Source: Bacteriovoracaceae bacterium
GTDB lineage: Bacteria; Bdellovibrionota; Bacteriovoracia; Bacteriovoracales; Bacteriovoracaceae
Reading direction: 5' to 3'
Assembly (NCBI GenBank): GCA_013141065.1
Contig: JABFRR010000008.1
Coordinates: forward strand, 439,464 to 503,463
Length of the DNA stretch: 64,000 bases
This document shows positions 33,855-43,156 of the stretch, one piece after another. Both the position numbers and the translations under genes were made by a program. A model generated the notes under the pieces. That model was given only the letters and a program-made list of their open reading frames with translations, made no database searches and was not told where the DNA came from. Position 1 is the first letter of the stretch. Each line of letters starts with the position of its first letter.

Positions 33855-35257
33855 TGAAGAAATTCCACATTTTTGCTTTTGTATTGGCGTTCTATTTCTT
33901 TGGGATCAACACTGCCTAATTCTAAATTAATTGCGGCTGGGTTTACGGCATCACCTTTTATTGAAGAAAGTTTCGACCTAGTGTCGTAATCAATTTTTCT
34001 GGCATCTGTATTAAATCCCTTTACTCTGTTTTGAGCATTACAACAGTCTTTCTTATTATCCCACAGGTCTTGATCAGACCAAAACATATTTTCCCCATTT
34101 CCAATGTAACATGTTGTGAACTGAATTCCTTGTTGCTTGGATTGGGCATGAATTCTTTCATAATATGCTCTAATTTCTATTTCAGAATAGTGATAGTCCC
34201 TAGCACTTTTTCTGCATTCATCGTTGAAAAATGGACTTAGATCCATTCCAATGGCCCTCTCGATATTGTTCATGGCAAATTTAGACAATCTCACCATCCC
34301 AACAAGAAGTGACTGGCCACCATGATCTGCGATGGCATTGATCAAGTCCCAGCTAAAATAATCAAATTTCAAATTTTTCTTTTCACTGGGTAGGTTTGGA
34401 TCTGTAAAATATCCATCAGGATGTATGGGGAAAAGTGGATTTATTCTAACGGTTGTCCAGAAACCATTTCTTGATAATTTTTGAATTGCCTTAAGTCGTC
34501 TTTTGGCACTTGGGGCACCAGGTTCAATCTTTTTATTTAATTCATCATTTAGTGAAGGAATGCTTAATTGAATTGATGCAAGGTCTGGGTCGAGAACATT
34601 CATATAGTCATCATGGGCCACGAGGTCTGATCTTGTAACGACAATATAAGGATAATTATAATGCTTAAGAATTTTTAATAATTCATGAGTCACTTTATAT
34701 TTTCGATCCATGTACATAAAGCCATCTGATCCTGAACCAATTCGTAACGGAATTCTTTTTTCTAAAATCTCTCTCCATTTTGATTTTTTATCTGTTTCAA
34801 AAACAGTGTAGAACTCTTTCCATACAGATGTAATATCTCTTGGCATTGGAAAAGGTTTATTCCAATATCCGTGGACAGTTAATTCTGCTTTTGAATAGCA
34901 GTAAGCACAATCGTGAACACATCCTCTTCCGTATGTATCCATCTCAAACGCATACAAACATTGTTGACATGACTTATGAGTATTTATAATTTTAAAAGGG
35001 TCACTATTTCCAAAAACAATTCCTCCTCTTGGTTGATCAAGTCCAAAGCGTTGTTCCAATCTACGATATGTTTCAAAATCGTAGCTAGATTGATAATTCG
35101 ATATTTTCATTAGCTTAGCCGCATTTGCTATGACTTGATCGCTCTTAGGGGTTGGAATAGGGGCAATTGTTGGATTACTTCTCTCTGTTTCAGGAGTTCC
35201 CCTTATTGGAATTGGGATAATATTGTTTGCTTGAATTTGTTCTGTTCTTAAGTCCAT
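33851..35257 (-). CDS. radical-SAM protein, spore-photoproduct-lyase-like
   Basis: This 468-residue protein has the iron-sulfur motif GCVHDCAYCYSK (Cys113, Cys117, Cys120; CxxxCxxC). Downstream are RIGSGSDGFMYMD, YIVVTRSDLV, LASIQLSIPSLNDELNKKIEPGAPSAKRRL and RINPLFP, the order expected of an SPL-type radical-SAM barrel. A Cys-containing tail (KKDCCNAQN) may bind an extra cluster. SPL-type enzymes repair thymine lesions or modify nucleic acids; the substrate here is unknown. It is coupled to an ASCH gene and preceded by a ribbon-helix-helix gene, which suggests nucleic-acid modification. Confidence 0.75.
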   Translation of the reverse strand: MDLRTEQIQANNIIPIPIRGTPETERSNPTIAPIPTPKSDQVIANAAKLMKISNYQSSYDFETYRRLEQRFGLDQPRGGIVFGNSDPFKIINTHKSCQQCLYAFEMDTYGRGCVHDCAYCYSKAELTVHGYWNKPFPMPRDITSVWKEFYTVFETDKKSKWREILEKRIPLRIGSGSDGFMYMDRKYKVTHELLKILKHYNYPYIVVTRSDLVAHDDYMNVLDPDLASIQLSIPSLNDELNKKIEPGAPSAKRRLKAIQKLSRNGFWTTVRINPLFPIHPDGYFTDPNLPSEKKNLKFDYFSWDLINAIADHGGQSLLVGMVRLSKFAMNNIERAIGMDLSPFFNDECRKSARDYHYSEIEIRAYYERIHAQSKQQGIQFTTCYIGNGENMFWSDQDLWDNKKDCCNAQNRVKGFNTDARKIDYDTRSKLSSIKGDAVNPAAINLELGSVDPKEIERQYKSKNVEFLQ

Positions 35258-35267
35258 ATTTTTCCCT

Positions 35268-35525
35268 TTAGTGGTTATAGATATTCATCTCGTTTTGTTC
35301 TGTGGTTTGGTTTTTAGTTATTACTTTTCTAGGATGCTTTTTCTTTTTTGGAAGACTTGATACTTCCCCAGACGATTTTAAATTTAGCGTAGGGTTTTCT
35401 ACAAATTGTTTAATCGCTATTCTTGCAAGAGTAGAAAAATCTAAGAACGAATTGAGTTCCAAAAACTTTTGTATCTGTGCTTCTTCTTGACCTGAAAATC
35501 TGACGGCCCTTGGTTTTTGAGTCAC
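35268..35525 (-). CDS. ribbon-helix-helix-like small protein
   Basis: This 85-residue protein starts at a GTG (35525) with AAGGA about 9 nt upstream, and reads TQKPRAVRFSGQEEAQIQKF…FLDFSTLARIAIKQFV. This is the short strand plus two helices of Arc/MetJ-type DNA-binding proteins, followed by a basic tail. A longer frame to 35582 lacks translation signals. It probably represses its own operon with the radical-SAM and ASCH genes. Confidence 0.5.
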   Translation of the reverse strand: MTQKPRAVRFSGQEEAQIQKFLELNSFLDFSTLARIAIKQFVENPTLNLKSSGEVSSLPKKKKHPRKVITKNQTTEQNEMNIYNH

Positions 35526-35854
35526 TATTTTTTTCCTTAAAAAGATTGAGCGGAAAATATACTTTAGAAGGGGTGCCGTCAAACAATGTTGTTAACCGTA
35601 TAATAAAGTTATACCTTCTTCATCAAACAAGGCAGATGACACATGCTCAACTCATTGATTCTCTGTCCTGGTTGATAAATAAACTTGCCTGGGTCGGCGT
35701 TCTGTCCCTTAAATTTTATGCCAAAGCGTAATGCTTACAACGGCACTTTTTGCAAATTAGGATCACGGACATTCATATCCCCCTTTAATCGTACAAATAA
35801 ATAATCAACTAATATTTCCCTAAATTGTCTGTCTAATAACAATTTAGGGAAACT
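35526..35854. other. intergenic region between divergent operons
   Basis: About 330 bp with no convincing gene. It holds the start region of the minus-strand RHH operon. At its right edge is a perfect 13-bp inverted repeat (35815-35827/35840-35852). A short hydrophobic reading frame (35639-35731) has no translation signal. Confidence 0.4.
35815..35852. promoter_or_regulatory. 13-bp inverted repeat at a start codon
   Basis: TTTCCCTAAATTG (35815-35827) and CAATTTAGGGAAA (35840-35852) are exact complements 12 nt apart and end 2 nt before the ATG at 35855. In DNA it could be an operator; in RNA the hairpin would occupy the ribosome-binding region. Confidence 0.6.
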
Positions 35855-36961
35855 ATGAAAATCAGGAAAAAGGATCTTTGCACGGCTGAAATAGTTAAAA
35901 TTCAAAACATTGTTGAGAGACTTCGTGAATTACAGGTGCAAAGTCCTGAGGAGTGGCTAATAAGTGATCCACACTCACTTGAATTCTCTCATGTGAAGCA
36001 AGTCACAGAAATTATTTTATGTGAGCTAGGAGTTATGGGATATAGGCAAAAGAGAATTGGAGCCACTCAGGTCCTTTATAATATTGACCTAGATGTTTTT
36101 GCAGATTTTTATATAAAAAACAATTTTTCATCTCTTGCTGAACAGCGATGTGCTTTTCCGAAAATCTTTAACCATTCAAATAATAATATAAAAAAAAGAA
36201 TGAGAGATCAGATCCTAAAGAGATACAGGGAAGACTTTTGTCACATTACAAACTCCGAAATAATCAATTATATTTTGAAAGAAAAGATCACCCGAATTAG
36301 AAACATTCCCAACCCTGTTTATATTAACATTATTCAAGCAAGAGCTGGTTTACGAAAAAAAGTAGTTACTTTGCTGAGGGAGCAATGTTTAAAAAAACAA
36401 ACTCCAATTCCAATTCCAATTCTCGATGAGAAAAAGGACTTTCAAAACACATACAGCACTGTCACTTCAGAAAACATTGGCAAATATTTAAGGAAAAATG
36501 ACATTAGAAACCGACAGGAATGTTTAAATAAAAATAGATATATCTACCGACTGATATTTTTTTCAAAAACAACTCGGCATCTTAACTATATTCTTCAAGA
36601 AAATATATGGAGACAAGACGACCTCTTGAAGCCAAGTAGAAAGAAAATACTTATGTCGGTGTTTGAGATAGCGAACATCCTATGTGAAAAGATCAAGCAG
36701 GATAGCCTTTCTCCTGACATAAGCTTATTTAAAGTTGATAAAAAGCTTGCGGTATATCTTGACGGTCAAAAAGTTTACTGGGCGGTGAAAGCTTATGTAC
36801 TGATACGTTTTGGACTGTTGCAGACATCGAAAACAAATTACATATACAAGTGGGATCAAAAAAAAGTTCAATTATTTCTTAGCATACTCAAGCTAACACC
36901 AGCTTCTCCTCTTCTGCCAAAATTCTTAGAGTTCATGGAATCACGAAGGATTTACTTATGA
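35855..36961 (+). CDS. hypothetical protein, first gene of the recombinase/RmuC run
   Basis: This 368-residue basic, helical protein shows no motif I recognise. A PIPIPILDEKKDF linker near residue 190 divides two helical halves. There is no normal ribosome-binding site; an inverted repeat sits directly before the ATG. It heads a same-strand run with a large tyrosine recombinase, RmuC, an ankyrin protein and a DUF2779 nuclease. A DNA-binding partner of the recombinase is possible. Confidence 0.45.
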   Translation: MKIRKKDLCTAEIVKIQNIVERLRELQVQSPEEWLISDPHSLEFSHVKQVTEIILCELGVMGYRQKRIGATQVLYNIDLDVFADFYIKNNFSSLAEQRCAFPKIFNHSNNNIKKRMRDQILKRYREDFCHITNSEIINYILKEKITRIRNIPNPVYINIIQARAGLRKKVVTLLREQCLKKQTPIPIPILDEKKDFQNTYSTVTSENIGKYLRKNDIRNRQECLNKNRYIYRLIFFSKTTRHLNYILQENIWRQDDLLKPSRKKILMSVFEIANILCEKIKQDSLSPDISLFKVDKKLAVYLDGQKVYWAVKAYVLIRFGLLQTSKTNYIYKWDQKKVQLFLSILKLTPASPLLPKFLEFMESRRIYL

Positions 36962-37176
36962 ATCGTTACATCATCAAAAATCAAACCAAATCAAGTCTAA
37001 CAATCAGAAATTCTAGAGTAATCACCATATCGTTACGTGTATCACCTGATGCCAGGGTAGGTGATCAGGGGCAGTTTGCCTTATCAATACTCAATGATTG
37101 CAATGATTTCTATCTCAATTTTAAAAATTTCGTTACATCGAATTTAGGGCATGGGATGAAACGAAAAAACACATAA
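36958..37176 (+). CDS. possible small protein overlapping the previous gene
   Basis: A 72-codon frame starts in an ATGA overlap with the previous stop. The product (NQTKSSLTIRNSRVITISLRV…) has no recognised family. The DNA here carries repeated CGTTAC hexamers, so it may instead be a regulatory stretch that happens to be open. Confidence 0.3.
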   Translation: MNRYIIKNQTKSSLTIRNSRVITISLRVSPDARVGDQGQFALSILNDCNDFYLNFKNFVTSNLGHGMKRKNT

Positions 37177-37246
37177 CGCATTATAAAGATGGGGCTGTTC
37201 TTAAGGCAAATTATTTTAAATTAAATATCGTTACAAGGAGGACAAT

Positions 37247-38983
37247 ATGGGAAGAAAAAGAAAATATGAAGGCACCAATGAAAAAGAAAGAGTTATTGCC
37301 AGAGTTAAGGCGTGCAGAGAAAAGAAGAAGCTTAATAATATTTCTAAAGCTACTTCATTGCTGCGAATTGAAAGGGCACAAAAAAAGATTGAAGGAAGAA
37401 GAGGGTATCAAAGAATTCAAGAAAAAGAAATTACCTGTAATGAGGTTATGTATCTAACAAAAAAAAATGATACAGACGAGTACGTTATTTTTCTGAGAGG
37501 TTATGATCCAGTAGCTAACGCAACGTCAGCTACAATAAAGGATAGCCTGTCCCTCAGTGATGGCATGGTCGAGTTTAAAAAAATCACCAGTGAAGACAGA
37601 GACAACTTTTGGTTTAGTTTTGACTCCACAAGAGATTCAGTACGTGCTTTTATTAAGGCGTACCAAAATGGAAAAGAGAAAGAACTTCTTTGGGGAAATA
37701 AGTTTTATAGCTTTAGATTTATCGCTATGCTTAATGAGGTGGCGGAAGATGAGGGCGGCGGTGATCTAAGAAAGATAAAAAAGAATGTTAACCCAAACAC
37801 TCTTTTGGGACGGCATTGTATTCGCCGTGAGATTGTTTCGTTTTTGCCGACACTTGTTTTTACGAGAGGACAAACAAAAGAGGAAACAAAAAGAATAGTT
37901 GAAAACAGTATTGTTAGCATCGTGGAGAAAATGCTAGAAAAAAATAATCAAGGCGTTCGCTTTAAGTCTTGTAAGCAAAAAATAGGATTATTTAGAGACA
38001 TCCTAAAAGTTCTATGTGAGTTTCCAAGAGTCTATGATGTCATTGACCCTGACAAAATGTTGAAGGTAATTGATGACTCAATAATACAGATTCTTGATAG
38101 TTATCGAAAAAAGAAACATAAGTCCCAAGAGTCAGGACTTACTGATAGCGATAATAATCCATACATACCAATTAAGTATTTAAAGAAAATCTTAGACTAT
38201 GCCTGGGAGACAAGCACCTCTCTGTATTATTTTATTATATTGTCACTTTCAGTTGGTGCAAGGGAGGAGGAAATGAGAAGACTGATTAACAATCCAGGAG
38301 AATACATTCTTGACGATGGTGCCCTTGATTACTGCAACCAAAAAAGACGTAAGAATATTTCTGACTTCTTGGTACAGAAGACGGTTGGAAAGATAGATAT
38401 AACTACTCTTACCAATCCACGCCTGGCCATTGTATCAAGAATGATTTTACTTTACGAAAAACCAAATCCATCCCCTAGTCGTTTTTTCAAAGATAAAAAG
38501 AATGGATTTAGATCAAATATCGAATTGAATGATTATCACGAAAGATGTCTTAGAACGACTTGTGCCACCATGCTTGCCTATTGCACAAAGTTAAACAACC
38601 AAGGTCGTTCATCTTTTTCAGATGTACAAGTTCGCCTAGGACATGCTGATTCAAGTATGGCAATACGTGTTTATGCTAAAAAAATTCCATCTGATCGCTC
38701 TCCTACGAGTTATCTTGGAATAAAGCCTAGCACAGTTATAGGTGATATTGATTTAACGGCACATTCCACACTTTGGGATACATGGCTTCTAAAAGATTAC
38801 CTGAAGAGAAAAGAAGAATGCTTTGAAAGTAAAAAAGTTGGCGAAGTTGAACTACTGCAATTTTACAATGACTTAATCAAGGAAACGGAATTTTTTAACA
38901 GGTATGCAGATGAGGATGAGGCCAATCTTCCAAGCGAAGACAATTTTCAATGGATTGCGGGACTAAGAAAGAAGACTGCTTGA
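37247..38983 (+). CDS. large divergent tyrosine recombinase
   Basis: This 578-residue protein has a highly basic N-terminus. The C-terminal catalytic domain shows box I arginine (SLSVGAREEEMRRL), box II CLRTTCATML and RLGHADSSMAIRVYAK with the GH pair and catalytic Tyr. The usual first His of HxLR is replaced (RCLR). It is about 200 residues longer than typical phage integrases, with an extra C-terminal tail. AAGGAGG precedes the ATG. It is not next to either attachment site, so it may serve another DNA rearrangement. Confidence 0.65.
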   Translation: MGRKRKYEGTNEKERVIARVKACREKKKLNNISKATSLLRIERAQKKIEGRRGYQRIQEKEITCNEVMYLTKKNDTDEYVIFLRGYDPVANATSATIKDSLSLSDGMVEFKKITSEDRDNFWFSFDSTRDSVRAFIKAYQNGKEKELLWGNKFYSFRFIAMLNEVAEDEGGGDLRKIKKNVNPNTLLGRHCIRREIVSFLPTLVFTRGQTKEETKRIVENSIVSIVEKMLEKNNQGVRFKSCKQKIGLFRDILKVLCEFPRVYDVIDPDKMLKVIDDSIIQILDSYRKKKHKSQESGLTDSDNNPYIPIKYLKKILDYAWETSTSLYYFIILSLSVGAREEEMRRLINNPGEYILDDGALDYCNQKRRKNISDFLVQKTVGKIDITTLTNPRLAIVSRMILLYEKPNPSPSRFFKDKKNGFRSNIELNDYHERCLRTTCATMLAYCTKLNNQGRSSFSDVQVRLGHADSSMAIRVYAKKIPSDRSPTSYLGIKPSTVIGDIDLTAHSTLWDTWLLKDYLKRKEECFESKKVGEVELLQFYNDLIKETEFFNRYADEDEANLPSEDNFQWIAGLRKKTA

Positions 38984-39065
38984 AACACGGCTTCCGCAAA
39001 AGAACAAAAAAACAATCTTAAACAATGTAGATCACATTCCGTGATCTGTTTTTCAGGAGACATTT

Positions 39066-40235
39066 ATGACTATCAAAAATGAGCATGTATTCGTGGCCAT
39101 TGTTATTATCATTGTTGTTATTGCGATTATATCGTTTTCCTTGAGGATGTTTAAACGTAGAGGCCCTCCCGAAATACCCACTGGGGATATTTTGGAAACT
39201 AAAATTGAAGCTCTTAAGAAAAGTATGGAGCAAAGCTTTGAATCAATTGTAAACAGATCGCTTGTTAAAAGCACCGATTATATTCAACGGTCTTCAGAAA
39301 GAGGAGTGGCCAATCTTGTGCAACCGCTAATGGAAGAGATTAAAAATTATGAAAAAAGAATAGAAAAGATGGTTCACGATGAATCATTAGACAGAGAAGG
39401 GATGAAGCAAATTATTAATTCGGTAAATAGTATCCACCATGCGTTTTCTGAAGATGCAAAAAAATTCGTCATAAGCGTCCGTGGAAATATCCATTCACTT
39501 GGGCGATGGGGAGAAGAAACTTTAGAGAATATACTTATAGCTTCTGGGTATGTTGGGGATAAAGACTTTCTAAGACAAAAAGATTTTACAACACTTGACG
39601 GTCTTAATGTTACGCCTGACTTCATTATCAATCTTCCTCAAGGCAGAGGTTTGGTTATTGACTCAAAGTTGTCGCTGGATTCATTTATGTCTTACGTTGA
39701 GGAAAAAAATGAGGCCACAAAGAAACAACATGCAGAACGACTGGCGGAGAATATTAGAAGTCATGTATCAAGCCTCGCTAAGAAAAAATACCATGAAATA
39801 AAAGAATTCACTTCTATGGATTATACCGTGATGTTCATCTCCTCAGACCCTGCTCTTTTCCTGTCCCTCAGCGTTGACAATAACTTAATTCGAGATGCTT
39901 TAAAAAAGAATATTCTTATCGTTGGGCCAACGTCAATGATGGGTACACTTAGAAGTTTGGAAGTGCTTAGTCGTCAACACAAGCAACTTGAAAATATTAA
40001 AGAGATAACAACTGTTGGGAAAAAAATCTATGAAAGACTAGGCCTTTTTGTTGAGCGACTAGGCGATGCTCAAGACCACCTTGCAAAATCAACCAAGATG
40101 TTAAACACCGCCATTAACCATCTTTCGGTAGGTGAGCATTCATTAATTAACGAAGCCCAACGATTGAAGGATCTTGGAATTAGTTCCGAAAAAACGTTTG
40201 CTATCCCAACAACAGTAGAAAAAGAGTCAAAATAA
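39066..40235 (+). CDS. rmuC: RmuC-family DNA recombination protein
   Basis: This 389-residue protein has one N-terminal membrane anchor (HVFVAIVIIIVVIAIISFSL), a coiled coil, then the RmuC core: LGRWGEETLENILIASGY, TPDFIINLPQGRGLVIDSKLSLDSF and YTVMFISSDPALF, ending GPTSMMGTL. The D…DSK pattern fits a restriction-endonuclease-like fold. Chromosomal RmuC limits inversions at repeats, and related proteins occur in defence loci. Here it is encoded on a mobile element. CAGGAG precedes the ATG. Confidence 0.8.
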   Translation: MTIKNEHVFVAIVIIIVVIAIISFSLRMFKRRGPPEIPTGDILETKIEALKKSMEQSFESIVNRSLVKSTDYIQRSSERGVANLVQPLMEEIKNYEKRIEKMVHDESLDREGMKQIINSVNSIHHAFSEDAKKFVISVRGNIHSLGRWGEETLENILIASGYVGDKDFLRQKDFTTLDGLNVTPDFIINLPQGRGLVIDSKLSLDSFMSYVEEKNEATKKQHAERLAENIRSHVSSLAKKKYHEIKEFTSMDYTVMFISSDPALFLSLSVDNNLIRDALKKNILIVGPTSMMGTLRSLEVLSRQHKQLENIKEITTVGKKIYERLGLFVERLGDAQDHLAKSTKMLNTAINHLSVGEHSLINEAQRLKDLGISSEKTFAIPTTVEKESK

Positions 40236-40303
40236 ATTTTGATAAAACTTGAACTTACGAAGTGTCATCATTTTGGTGCCACTTCTTGTTATTAGGAGGT
40301 CCC

Positions 40304-40924
40304 ATGATAGATTATCAACACCAGTGTTACTTGTTCACTGAAGCTAAAAAAAGAAATAAATCAATTTTAGATGATCCATTTGTAGATAAAGTTAGAGATA
40401 TGTTTGATCGTTCGCCGCTAGATATTCTTGCAAACTTAAAAGTAAAAGAGGTGATGGATCATCCCTCCGCAGATAAAATTTTTGATGTAACGCAATCCAC
40501 TCCGCTCCATCATCTCGCCGTGGCAAAAGTAAAAGAAATTCTAAAACATCCAGCTGTTGGGGTTGTCGGTGATATAAATGGATGGACCCCGCTTCACTGG
40601 CTGGCCAGGTTCGGTGTGAAAGAGGTCTTGATACACGATCTAGTGGATAAAGTCTTTACGGAAGATGGAGATACGCCTTTACATTTTCTAGCAAATGGAA
40701 GGGTTAAAGAAGTATTGTTTCATCATTCGGTTGATTCTATAAAAAATGATTGTAATCAAACTCCCCTTCATATTCTTGCAAGAGAAAAACTTCTAACGAT
40801 GGCGGATTTAAAGCTGAAGTATTCATGGCTCGAAATCAATTCAGGGCAAAAAGTAAACAATGTGAAATTTATTAATGAGATTATTAATGCACCTAATTCG
40901 GTTAAATTTTTCCTTAGCTTTTAA
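40304..40924 (+). CDS. ankyrin-repeat protein
   Basis: This 206-residue protein has four to five ankyrin-like repeats with the signature (T/S)PLH.LA…VKEVL.H (for example STPLHHLAVAKVKEILKHP, TPLHWLARFGVKEVL, TPLHFLANGRVKEVL, TPLHILAREKL). Ankyrin repeats bind other proteins. The ATG at 40304 follows AGGAGG. It sits between rmuC and a RecB-like nuclease gene, so a regulatory or adaptor role for one of them is plausible. Confidence 0.8.
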   Translation: MIDYQHQCYLFTEAKKRNKSILDDPFVDKVRDMFDRSPLDILANLKVKEVMDHPSADKIFDVTQSTPLHHLAVAKVKEILKHPAVGVVGDINGWTPLHWLARFGVKEVLIHDLVDKVFTEDGDTPLHFLANGRVKEVLFHHSVDSIKNDCNQTPLHILAREKLLTMADLKLKYSWLEINSGQKVNNVKFINEIINAPNSVKFFLSF

Positions 40925-40963
40925 TTTTTGGATTGGTGCTATTATAAACAAGAGGAGAATCAG

Positions 40964-42949
40964 ATGAAAAATAGATATTTGACAAAGTCACGCTTTAAGC
41001 TTGCCTTAGAATGTCCTACTAAATTGTACTACTCAGGTAAAAAGGAATATGCTAATTCTCAATTAGATGATTCATTTCTCATCGCACTTTCAGAAGGTGG
41101 ATTTCAGGTCGGTGAATTAGCAAAACAATATTACGCCCCAGGAGTTAATGTTGGGAGTCTGGATTATGAAGAAGCTGAAGACCAAACAAATATATTTCTT
41201 CAGGAAAAAAACATCACCATTTTTGAAGCTGCAATCAGGTTTAAAAATCTTTTCATCCGCATCGACGTTTTGGTCAAAAAAGGAAACAAGATCAGTCTTA
41301 TTGAAGTGAAGGCAAAAAGCTTTGATCCAAGTGAAGATGATGATCAATTCGTAAGTAAAAAATCTGGGGGAATAAAAAGTAACTGGGAACCATATCTTTA
41401 TGACATTGCTTTCCAAAAGCATGTCTTAGAAAATGCTTATCCTAATTTTGAAATTAACTCATACTTGCTTCTTGCAGATAAAACAGCTCTCTGCCCAACT
41501 GATGGCCTAAATCAAAAGTTTAAGATTGTTAAAGATGAAAACTCCCGAACAGGCGTTGTCGTTTCCAATAATCTAAATCAAGCGGATCTTGCATCTAAAA
41601 TTTTGGTGCAAGTTCCAGTGGATGAGTACGTCGATATTATCTTGAATAATAAAACTCCATTTGCTAGCAAGACAGAGAAAAGCTTTAAAAAAGAAGTGGT
41701 TTTTCTAGCTCAGCAATATGAAAAAGATTTAAAGATTAACTCAGAAATTGGTTCAAAGTGCAGTCATTGTGAATTTAAATGCACTCCTGCGGAAGAGCTG
41801 CAAGGTTTAAAAAGTGGATTCAAAGAATGCTGGGCCACAGAACTTGGATGGGGCGAAAATGATTTTAAAGACGAAAATGTGCTTGGCCTTTGGAATTTTA
41901 GAAAAAAAGATGAGCTGATTAAAAATGACAAGATAAAGCTTGTTGACCTTGATTCAAATGACATTGATCCCAAATCTGATAGTAGGACAGGACTATCGGT
42001 AAGCGAACGTCAGTGGCTTCAAGTTGAAAAGGTTCAGTCAAAAGATACGACTCCATTCTTTGACAAGGAAGGACTTAACGCAGAAGTCGCTAAGTTTCAA
42101 TGGCCTCTCCACTGCATTGATTTTGAAACTAGTGCTGTCGCAATCCCATTCTCTAAAGGAAGAAGACCTTACGAGGGAATAGCTTTCCAGTTTTCACATC
42201 ATACTCTTCACGGCGACGGTACCGTTGAACATGCTGGTCAATACTTAAACGTAGAAATGGGCCAATTTCCCAATTACGACTTCATAAGGGAGTTAAAGAG
42301 ACAACTTGAAAAAGATGAAGGGAGCATCTTCTGTTACTCGCCTCACGAAAACACTTATTTAAATTTGATCTATCGCCAACTAAAGGAAGATCAGTCACAA
42401 ATTCCAGACAAAGATGATCTTTGCAAGTTCATCAATAGTATTACTTCTTCGGTAGGGTCAAGTGCAGAATCGTGGAGTGGCAAAAGAAAAATGATCGACT
42501 TGTGGCACTTGGTTAAACGCTATTATTATGATCCTGATACAAAAGGCTCAAATTCGATCAAGTACATTTTGCCTGCAATTTTGAACTCATCCAACTTCTT
42601 GAAAGAGAAATACTCGAAGCCGATCTACGGTGCAAAGGGTGGCATTCAAAGTTTGAACTTCCAAGATTGGACATGGGTACAGATGGTAGGGGGCAAAGTA
42701 GTTGATCCGTATCTCAAACTTCCAAAGTTGTTTCAAGATGTAACTGATAAAAACCTTCAACTCCTGACCGACGACAACGAGCTTCGTAACGGTGGAGCTG
42801 CCCTAACGGCTTATGCACGGATGCAATTTACCGAAATGAGTGATTACGAACGAAAGGAGTTATCGCAAGCGTTGCTCAAATATTGTGAACTGGACACCAT
42901 GAGTATGTGCCTCATTTTGGAAGCATGGCTTGACTGGATTAAAAACTAA
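40964..42949 (+). CDS. DUF2779 protein: RecB-like nuclease plus RNase H-like exonuclease domain
   Basis: This 661-residue protein has an N-terminal RecB/Cas4-like part: KSRFKLALECPTKLYY, then RIDVLVKKGNKISLIEVKAKS with the D…ExK catalytic pattern, and cysteines CSHCEFKC that could bind an Fe-S cluster or zinc. The second half is DUF2779: LHCIDFETSAVAIP with the DxE start of a DEDD exonuclease and later ALLKYCELDTMSM. GAGGAGA precedes the ATG. It probably processes DNA ends; such proteins are common on mobile elements and in defence regions. Confidence 0.75.
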   Translation: MKNRYLTKSRFKLALECPTKLYYSGKKEYANSQLDDSFLIALSEGGFQVGELAKQYYAPGVNVGSLDYEEAEDQTNIFLQEKNITIFEAAIRFKNLFIRIDVLVKKGNKISLIEVKAKSFDPSEDDDQFVSKKSGGIKSNWEPYLYDIAFQKHVLENAYPNFEINSYLLLADKTALCPTDGLNQKFKIVKDENSRTGVVVSNNLNQADLASKILVQVPVDEYVDIILNNKTPFASKTEKSFKKEVVFLAQQYEKDLKINSEIGSKCSHCEFKCTPAEELQGLKSGFKECWATELGWGENDFKDENVLGLWNFRKKDELIKNDKIKLVDLDSNDIDPKSDSRTGLSVSERQWLQVEKVQSKDTTPFFDKEGLNAEVAKFQWPLHCIDFETSAVAIPFSKGRRPYEGIAFQFSHHTLHGDGTVEHAGQYLNVEMGQFPNYDFIRELKRQLEKDEGSIFCYSPHENTYLNLIYRQLKEDQSQIPDKDDLCKFINSITSSVGSSAESWSGKRKMIDLWHLVKRYYYDPDTKGSNSIKYILPAILNSSNFLKEKYSKPIYGAKGGIQSLNFQDWTWVQMVGGKVVDPYLKLPKLFQDVTDKNLQLLTDDNELRNGGAALTAYARMQFTEMSDYERKELSQALLKYCELDTMSMCLILEAWLDWIKN

Positions 42950-43060
42950 ATCGTTCGTATCAATAATTCGGAAAAGCAATTTTTTAAAAACTCAGCATTA
43001 TCAACGATAATTTCAAATTTGTCTTATCTCTAATGTAACAACATTAATTATTTTCCCAAA

Positions 43061-43104
43061 TCAGTGAAGTTTTTCCCTCGTGGCCTTTATTATGTAATGG
43101 AGCT
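43061..43104 (+). promoter_or_regulatory. duplicated upstream element, copy 1 (xis-like gene)
   Basis: TCAGTGAAGTTTTTCCC begins at 43061 and ATTATGTAATGGAGCT at 43089. The same two blocks occur with identical 28-bp spacing at 44168/44196 before the integrase. TATTAT resembles a -10 box. It probably coordinates the two genes. Confidence 0.6.
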
Positions 43105-43156
43105 TGCAGGTAAGAGAAAGGCTCCATTTTAATAACTTCATTGGGAGTAATTTTTT

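Noticed and set aside
35510..35731. Short plus-strand frame between divergent operons
   Set aside because: It overlaps the start of the RHH gene, has no ribosome-binding site and shows no family.
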